A DNA stretch of 64,000 nucleotides. Origin: Planctomycetales bacterium 10988 (GTDB taxonomy: Bacteria; Planctomycetota; Planctomycetia; Pirellulales; Pb10988). The notes under the pieces were generated by a model. That model saw nothing but the letters and a program-made list of their open reading frames with translations, had not been told where the DNA came from and made no database searches. Below are positions 53,301 through 62,300 of this stretch, piece after piece (position 1 is the stretch's first letter; each line of letters starts with the position of its first letter). Both the position numbers and the translations under genes were made by a program. Location of the stretch: assembly GCA_009664345.1 (NCBI GenBank), contig CP043547.1:372001-436000 (forward strand), read 5' to 3'.

Positions 53301-56300
53301 GATATAGTAAGTGAGTGAGCCGATTTGTATGACAAATTGTTCAAGATAATTTTCATGGTAAGCTCCGACAGTAAACAGCAAATTTATAGACGTATCAGAA
53401 GGTAATCCATCAGCAGAAAAACTTTCAGAGTTGAGAGGATCAGTATAGAAAGTTATTTCCTCTAAATCAGAGAAGCCATCGCCATCACTGTCGATAGAAA
53501 AAGGATCGGTCCCGTAGGTCATCTCTTGAGAAAGGAGCAGACCATCGTTGTCAACATCGGTGCTGGTGTCATCTTGGAAGAGAGGATCAAGTCCATAGCG
53601 GACTTCATAACCATCGAGGAGGTAATCACGATCGGAATCTGCAAATTGGGCACTTGTTCCTAGGAGAACAATTTCTTCATAATCGGTGAGCCCATCAGAA
53701 TCCGTATCCTGCGAATCCCAAAGTGTTTGAATGGCAAAATCTGCTGTGTTCTCAAATACATCGGTTATCCGCAATACGACTGTAGCGTTTTCAGAAGGAT
53801 TATAACTTGAGATATCAAGTTGAAAGTGTCCCTCCGCGTCTGCGGTTGTGAAGTCAATGACCACGTCGGAGCCGCTGGTTGTATCCACCCATTCAACGAT
53901 TGCACCCGGTTCCGTGGTTCCTTTAACTTCCTTATCAGAAAAGGTATAATAAAGACCATAATCTGGGTCTGTATGCTCATATCTTTGGAGACCAGCATAA
54001 CCTATCGTTGGGGTTTCAACCTGCTGATCAACCACCACAAAATGGAAGGATGTTTCCCTAGTTGGAACAGAATTTTCCGTCTCAAGAATAACTTTTAAAT
54101 CAACTTCGATTCCGCTCGTGGGATAGGTGAGATTGGAGAGCACAATCGAGGAAGGAATCCCGGCCTCTGACCAAGGACCTAGTTTGTAAACATCATTAAC
54201 CGAGTCGTAAGTAGCTCCATTTAGAATGACCCCGCTTGGCAGATTTTCAATTTCGAAGCGTATTGCTTCATAGTTATAAGAGTCATCCAAAGAAAGGTTA
54301 AAGAATACTTCAGCCGTTCCCTGAACCACGTCTGGGACGACCTCGGTTACTTCAAACTCTGGCGGGAACACATACGCCAATACCGTAACTGGAATATTAA
54401 AAATTTTAGGTTCTTCATAGACTGAAGATCGAACCGAGTTTTCACGAATGGTAATTTCTAAAGTATCTAGACCTGTGTAATTAGCGTTGGGTGTATAACT
54501 CAGGTTCGTAAACCACGTATTGAGTTCAGTGATGTTTAGATTATCTTTTGTAAGCTGATAGTAAGTATATTGAGGATCGTGAATTAGCCCGTGAGAGGCT
54601 TCGATGGTTATATTATAGCTAGAGGGGTTAGCATCCTCTATGAAAAGATCAGTAAAGCTTAATGTTTGGTCTTCATTAGCCCCGTAAGAAGTTGGATGGG
54701 AAAAGGTAAAAAGTGGATTTTCATCATCTATAATGGTGATATCGTTAGACCCAATCTCATTGACGGCACGGTACTCGCTTGAAGGCAGGAGAGTGAGTAG
54801 AACATTTTCATCCCCTTCAAAAAGATCATCTGAGATTGCTGTTAGTTCTAGCTCGATCGAATCTACACCTTCATCAAACACAATCTCATAGTTGAATCTA
54901 TTCGATGAAGGTTCAGTAGCTAAAAGCTTAACTTCTGTATGAGTGTTAAAGATTTCGATGTCACCTCCTTCAGCCAAAGAATTCGAGTATGAATTTAACT
55001 GAAGAATCACGGTAACCGGCTTTAGATTTCCACTTCTTGAAAGGGTGAATGTCGTGGTATTGGGGCTCTCACTTTCTTTTTCATGGAGAACAATCTCTTC
55101 ATCTAATGAAAGGGTAACCGTTGATTGATAGTCGACGATAGAAATATCAATATACCCAGATGTAAAATAACTATTGATACCGTCAGGATTGCCTTCAGAA
55201 TATTCAATCAGTTCAAATCGAGCGACCTTATCACCCTCTAAAGCTATATTATTTTTTGCCACGAGTTCGAGGGTCACATGATCTTCACCAGCCGGAATGA
55301 TTACACTCCATGCAGAATTGTGACTATCGACTAACGTTGGAGTGCCAAGCTCATCGATCCAATAAAGATCAAAGTCAGCTTCAATTGCATAATTGGAGGG
55401 AGCATCAACAAGCCGAAAATAAACCGTTAAATCTGAGTCAAGAGTTCGGTCTCGTTGAATCCGGAAACTTGCCTTTCCGTCGTCTCCTCCGGGATGTTCG
55501 TGAGCAGCACTATCGATTGAAGAAAATGAAACTAACGGACTCTGATCGTAAATTGTGATAGAAGCTGCACTATTATAGTAGCTTATGCGATATTTTGATT
55601 CAGGGTCATCAAGGAGATAAATACTGGAAGGCTTGCTTGGCCAATCATCAATATTAACTTTGGGAACTAAGTAAACATTTATCGTATCTTCATTGGGTTG
55701 GAAAGTCACTTCTCCACCGAGGAGGGTTGATGGATCTTCAGGATCGAGATAGAGATCGAAGTAGTCCAAGTCCGCGAGATATGAATTTTCACCGACATAG
55801 TAGTAAACCGTTAAAGATTCAGCTAATCCATTTTCAAGTTTGAATTGTATGTGGGCAGGAGCACCTTCCTCATAGGCATCTTGATTAACAGCTTCGATAC
55901 TGACAAAAATCTGAATCGATTCTTCAATGATTACATCAACGCTGGAATGTGAGGCCAATGCGTAATCAGCACCCAATTGCAACTCGATTTGAACCTGCTC
56001 GTCACCTTCAAAGAGGGTATCTTCAACCGGAGTAAATCTTAGATCAACATAGTCGCTACCAGCAGGAATTATGAAGGAGCCATTCAGAGGTACCGTGGAG
56101 CCATCCATAGTAAGAACGAAATCTGCTGAGTCTGCTTCGCTATCGATTCCAAGTGCATAAAAAACTGTTAAAGGATTAGTTACATCGAGTGAATCGTCAT
56201 TGAATATAGCATTCCTTTTCACTCGCAGTACTGCGTAATCATTATAAGTTTCGTCTTCTGACACAGTCCAGTTACTATAAAGAACATCAATTCTAATCTC

Positions 56301-59300
56301 GGGAATGGCCTCTATAATCGTTACGGTCCGAGAGTCCTGGCCACTTCTTGGGATATAATTATCTCCCTCAAGGACCGTAATTTTTATTTGTTGTTCATGC
56401 TCAAGAACATTTTCTTCGGTTTCGGGAAGAGCTTCTACATAAAGAACAAACTCATCAAGTCCGGATGGAAATGTAAATTGTCCATATCCATTTTCGTCTA
56501 TCATGAATAATTCACCATCGGAATCTATAAGATGATAGTCTGATAATTGGACCAAGCCGGGGTTGGGATTTTGCATATCTTCGATTAAAAATCTTACACT
56601 CAACTCTTCATCGCTGTCCCCATAACGTTTAAAGGTTAATTTTGCTTTGGAGCCATCTGTTTCGTAGGCTTGACCTGAAACATTAAGTTCCACACGATCA
56701 TCATTACCTTCAATATAAAAATGGACACTGCTATTCGATACGTCAAAGTTATCGATCCAATAATTTGCGTCTCCATCGGATTGGTCCGTCTTGAGGTTAA
56801 TCTTTATCTGTTCAGAACCGTAATCATCCCCATCTGGGGCATTGTCATCAACAGGCACAACTTCTATCAGTAGTTCATCAACATTCTCTGGAAATTCAAA
56901 CGTTCCATTTAAGGCATCCTCGGTACCCACTAACCGCAGTATAAAATCCTTATCCTCCCCTTCTTCAGCATAATTAAAACTAGAGAAGACCTCATAGTAG
57001 ACGATCAAAGGACTCTCAATATCTTCGTCAGTCCGGGAAACAAAAAACTGTGGAAAATCTGTAGTCGCATCCTCCTTAACTGAATTTCCCCTACTGTCAT
57101 CTCGTTCGATTGTTACCTTCTGCTCGTTATCCTCGATTTCGATGACAACTTCATTGCTGGAATAAAAATTACCATCTGAATATTGATCTTCAAATACACC
57201 ATAGGTGTCATAATCACTAAATAATTTGTAATAGAGATAATCGGGAATCGGACCGTGATGTACCGGATTGAAGTCCAACGTAGAGTCGACGATTCCAATC
57301 CCGATGATTTCAAGCTGCTCTGCAACATTGTCATCATTGATAACCAAGTCGAATGTTACGCTGTTCGTATTCTCAGGAATGACCACAGAATAGGTCATTA
57401 TAAAATCGTTGTCTGCATTCTCAGTTGCAGCTTTTGCTGTGTAATCCTTCGAGTATAGGTAGACCGTTAAGTCGCCTGTAGTGTTTCCCAAACGGGATAC
57501 TTTTAATGTTACCGTACTTTGATCCTCAGTAATCTCATCATCCTCAGAATCAACCAGAGATACGGAGACGAGGTGGGTACTTTCGTGATCGACTACCGTC
57601 ACATTAGCAGTATTTGAAGAGTAGTTGATCTCATATAGGTACTTTTCATCGGGGTTGTCTGATTGGTCGAGAACTATTCTTTGCGATTGATGACCCGTAA
57701 ATTCGGCATTATGCGTGGGCTGGATATCAATAAAATAAGTAGATTGCCCTTCCTGGAAAACAATTGATTTTTTGACAGGCTCTACAGAAACTCCATCGTA
57801 TTCCAAATAAAAGACTTCTAATTCACCTTCGAGACTTCCCGTTCGAGTAAAGAGAAATCTTGCTTTTCCCTCTTTCTCACGTATTCTAGGACCAGGAACC
57901 TCATTAAACGGATCATAGTATGGAGCTATGGGGTCTCCTGTCACTTCGTCAGTAACAATAGTGAACTCAGAACCATCGCCTTCGTTGATTATTTCAACTT
58001 CAACAGAAACAACAGGGGGTGGAAACGCGTCTTCGAAGGAGATCCAGGCAGATTTATTCGAAACATTTGTACGATATTCTGGGCTGTCAGAGATTTCTAG
58101 AAAGAGACTATCACGTTCAAAAATATCGTCTTCTTGAGCCTTGATAAGAAGTACTAAAGATGAGCTGCCTGCCGCTATTGTGGCGGTATAGATAGATGTC
58201 TCTGTGTCAAAATGCAGTTCAGCTGGGTCCTCAGCAAAGCTAACGATCTCAAAATCAATAGGATTGTCGGTCCCGGCAGTCGGATGAAGGTTTGCAGTAA
58301 ATTGAACTTCCTGATCATTTACGAGACTACCTGCCCGATGGAGAATGACTTCAGCAGGAGCACCCGCTTCATAACTTTGAGATTTAACCACCTCGAACCA
58401 AACATCAGGTTCATCATCGAGAATTCTTACTTCTGCCTGCCAGGCATCAAGATGAAGTTGGTAACTTAAGGAAGGTGTCAGGCTTACTCTGACAGATTGT
58501 TGATTTCCCAAGGGAGAGACCTCGAATACTTTAGAAGTTTCTCCTGCTTCCAAAGTGATTTCTCCAGAGGTCTGTATAACGTATTCATCTTCAGTGTCAC
58601 CCGAAAAACTTGGAAGAACCGTATAGTAAACAGTTAGGGGAAGAGAAGTGTCCCCATCACGCGTGATTCTAAATTGTCCAAGCGCTTCTTCAAATTCGTC
58701 TTCACTTACTTCCGGTTGAATGGCTTCAATTTTTACGGTGGTTGAAGAAAGATATCCATCGAAAGTGATAGTGAATTCTTTCAAGGTCGAAGCTGTATTC
58801 GTGCCATTTGCCACTTGGGAAACAGCTTCAACCGTCAAATGTAGAATTCCATTTTCGGGAATTAAAAATTGACTCGTATCCCCCAATTCTAAATCTAATG
58901 AAAGGGTGTCGAGATCGGAACTAGATAAAGACCATCTGCCATCCTCCCATGTTCCCGCTGAAAGCAATGCTCCCTCTGGCACGCCATAAAGGTTAATTTC
59001 CGTGATTGTTTCGCTATCATCCGTTAGTGCTACAGAAATATTCAAAGGAATATTGTTTAGGTCTACCTGTATATCTCCTGAAGTAATTTCAAACGAACCA
59101 GCACTAATAATAGGAGCGTCTGCCTTACCTTGAATATCGATTGAGATTTCTTTCTCAATTGTCTCCGTTCCCCCAGATTGTAAGTCAAGTTCGTAAGTGA
59201 CGGTAAAGGTTTTCAAGCCTGAAACGTTTGTCTCTGGGGTATAGACAAGGGTGTCTAACACATCTTGAAGTTCTTCTTTTGTTCCTTCAATGATGAGGTT

Positions 59301-62300
59301 GCCATTTGTGTCATAGTAATAGCCATCAAAATCAACCGTAGGAAGGTCAAAATCAAACGTTCCTTGTCCGAGAGAGAGTATAACTCTGGCCGTCGTATAA
59401 ACTTCGTTGTCGTAATCGATTAAAAGAATCTGTTCTGGAATGTTGGAAAAATCAAGTGAATGATCTTCTTCCAATTCAATTGTGTCAGGACCAGAAATTT
59501 CTAAATCATCATTATCCGGTATAATAGTAAGGGTAAATGACTGTGTATTCGAGAGGTCGATACCGCCGTGGTCCGTGCCCCCGTTATCTCGAACCTGGAC
59601 ACTAAATTCCACTGTTTCATGTACATTCGGTTTGGAGAGAAAATGTAAAGTACCTTCTTGATCGACATAGATAAATTCCAGTAACTCTTCACCAGAGGTC
59701 ACTTCAAGATTGTAATAGAAGACCTGTTGAAAAGTTTCTCCATCCGTTAAATCATCGCCATCTGCATCAAACGTAAATAAGTCCCACTGCTGATATCCAG
59801 CATCTTCATTGATTTCTAGCGGAAGTAAATTATCATTTACCGTAAAGCTAGGTTGGGCATTGGGTTCATTTAGAACAAGGAGCTTGAAAGTACTCGAAAA
59901 TTCAGAAGATTCGGAAGTGTCAGAGGAAGTATCTGTAACCGTTAGTGTTACAGTTAGTTCGTGCAAGCCTAAATCTTCAGAATTAAAGGTCTGCGTATCG
60001 ACAGATAGTTGATAGGTCCAAAGAGTATCGTTAATAACGGGTTCAGTATTTTGCAGTGTGATTCCGTCCGGTAATCCTTCAATTTGAAGTGTCAGATTTT
60101 CTGAACCATCGGTATCAACCAAAGAAATTTGAAACTGAAGAAAGTGAGAATCCCCGTTAACATCATTCAGAATAATTGATGAGTTGTTTGAGAGGATTGA
60201 AGGAGTATCGACAACGGGAGTAATCGTAATCGGTACGCTCTCTACTTCAACAAGCGTGCGACCTCCTTCTGGTTCTACCTCGTAAACATTTAATTCTAAG
60301 GCATCACTTCCAGAATAATTTTCTTGAGGAACATATTGTAACCCTCCTAAAACAAAATTGATTTCGTTTTGAGTCCCTATAATGGTCAATAAATCGCTAG
60401 CATCGCCTACCACAACGTTTGCAAAGAGGCTGCTCACTCGAAGTAAACCCTGAGATACCGATAACTCTAACTCATATTCCCTGTCTGCATCATTATCCTC
60501 ATCCTCACTATCCACATCCGTAAGTTGAATTCGAGTTGCTCCATTGGAGCCAATGAATAGAGGTGTATCTTCCTGCGTTTGTAACTCAAAATTCTCCGAA
60601 GGAAGATCGATGGAAAGGGGATCATCAATTGACAAAATGTTGATCGAGAAATATTGAATCGATGAATTCAACGCCTCTCCAGTTCCTGTGGGTGGAGCAT
60701 CCGAGATGAAGATAGTAAAAGCTACAGATCCATGTGCGTTTACTTTCGTTTTGAATTCTAGGCTCCCGGTTCTCAATCCAGTCGTTTCATCAATCTCGCT
60801 CAAAACAATGTCAGGAAGGACCTCAAACAATGCTGCATCAGCAGGATGATCAAACTGAATTGTGACGGTGATATCTTGATCGGACTCATAAAGATTCCCA
60901 GCAGTAAGGTTCGTTAGAAAATTTTCAACTTCATGAAAACCTTCGTCTCCGCTGTCTTCATCCACTGTCACCGTTGCTTGAGGCAATTCAAAAGTGGGTA
61001 CATTATTAATGGGGGTAATTTTCAAATGGAAGGATTCAGTGTGGGTTAATCCTCCAGCATCCGTGAGTTGAACTTCAAGGATTGCTTCGCCGTAGGCATG
61101 TTCTTCTGTCAGGTAGTAGAAATCCCAATAGACCGTTCCATCTGATTCGACTAGCTTGACAATTTCAGGGGAGTGAACGAACTCTAAGGTGTCAGGAGTA
61201 TTGATCGAAATATTGGAGATAGACCCTGATAAGCTACTGTCAGAGAGAAAATCTTGGTCCCCAGAAATATCTGTCAGAATGTCCTCAATTTTCACTTTCC
61301 CTGTTCCATCAACTTCGGTGTCCTCTTCCGTGACGATCATTGGGAACCCAGAAGTTTGATCGACCAGAGGCTCCCCCGTTATCGGATCAAGGGAGGCATT
61401 GATTGTAAATTCAGGAGAATCGTTGACGGAATGAACCTGGATTGTAAAGTCTTTGGACGTTGTGAGTGAGGCATCGTTAAAATAATTGTCATCGGTGACG
61501 GAAACTCGAATCTGAGCCATTCCGTGCTCATTTTCCTGCGTGCGAAATACCAAATCAAAACGAGTATTTCCTCCGCCAAGGTCTACCGAGTTCATTTCAG
61601 GCGGCGTAGAAAAGAAATCTGGTGTTGACTCCGTTAAAACTTCTACCTCAATGGTGAAATCTTGGAGGCTATTTTCGTAAAGTCCCAGATCAAGGTTTTG
61701 AAGAAAGTTTTCTACTATGTAGACCTCTTCGCTGGGAGTCACATCATCTTCATTGATAGTCAGGATTCCGCTGGTCGAATCCGTTAGAAGATCGAAGGTT
61801 GGGGCATCATTGACGGGATTAAGCGTTAAGGTGAAAGTTTGAGGATCAGACGTGTCAACTCCTCCTGCGTCGGTTCCTCCATCATCGGTGACAGAAACTT
61901 CAAATTCGACGGTCCCGAAGGCGTGCGTCAATGGTTTGATGTGAAGATTTCCTTCGCTATCGACAACAATTCCATCGACTTCATTCAGGATGGAATTTGG
62001 GGAGATGTTAACTGAGTAAGTAGGCGCTTGCGAGGTTTCGTGGGTCGAACCTGGGTCGAAAGTTGCCCAATTGGAGATCGTGATGGTTGTGTTTTCTTCT
62101 GCTGTCTCATCAATCGTAACGTGGTCAGCAACGAAGGAAGGTTTTTGATTGTTAGAGAACGTCAGCATGATTGAAGTGGTGCTGGACATCGCCGTATCAT
62201 TATTGAAGGATTCAATTGCTGTTGCGGTTACCTCCAGTTCGATCTCTCCAACAAAATCAACCGGTGGATAAAAATAAACGAGTTCTTCCAAGTCCAAGTG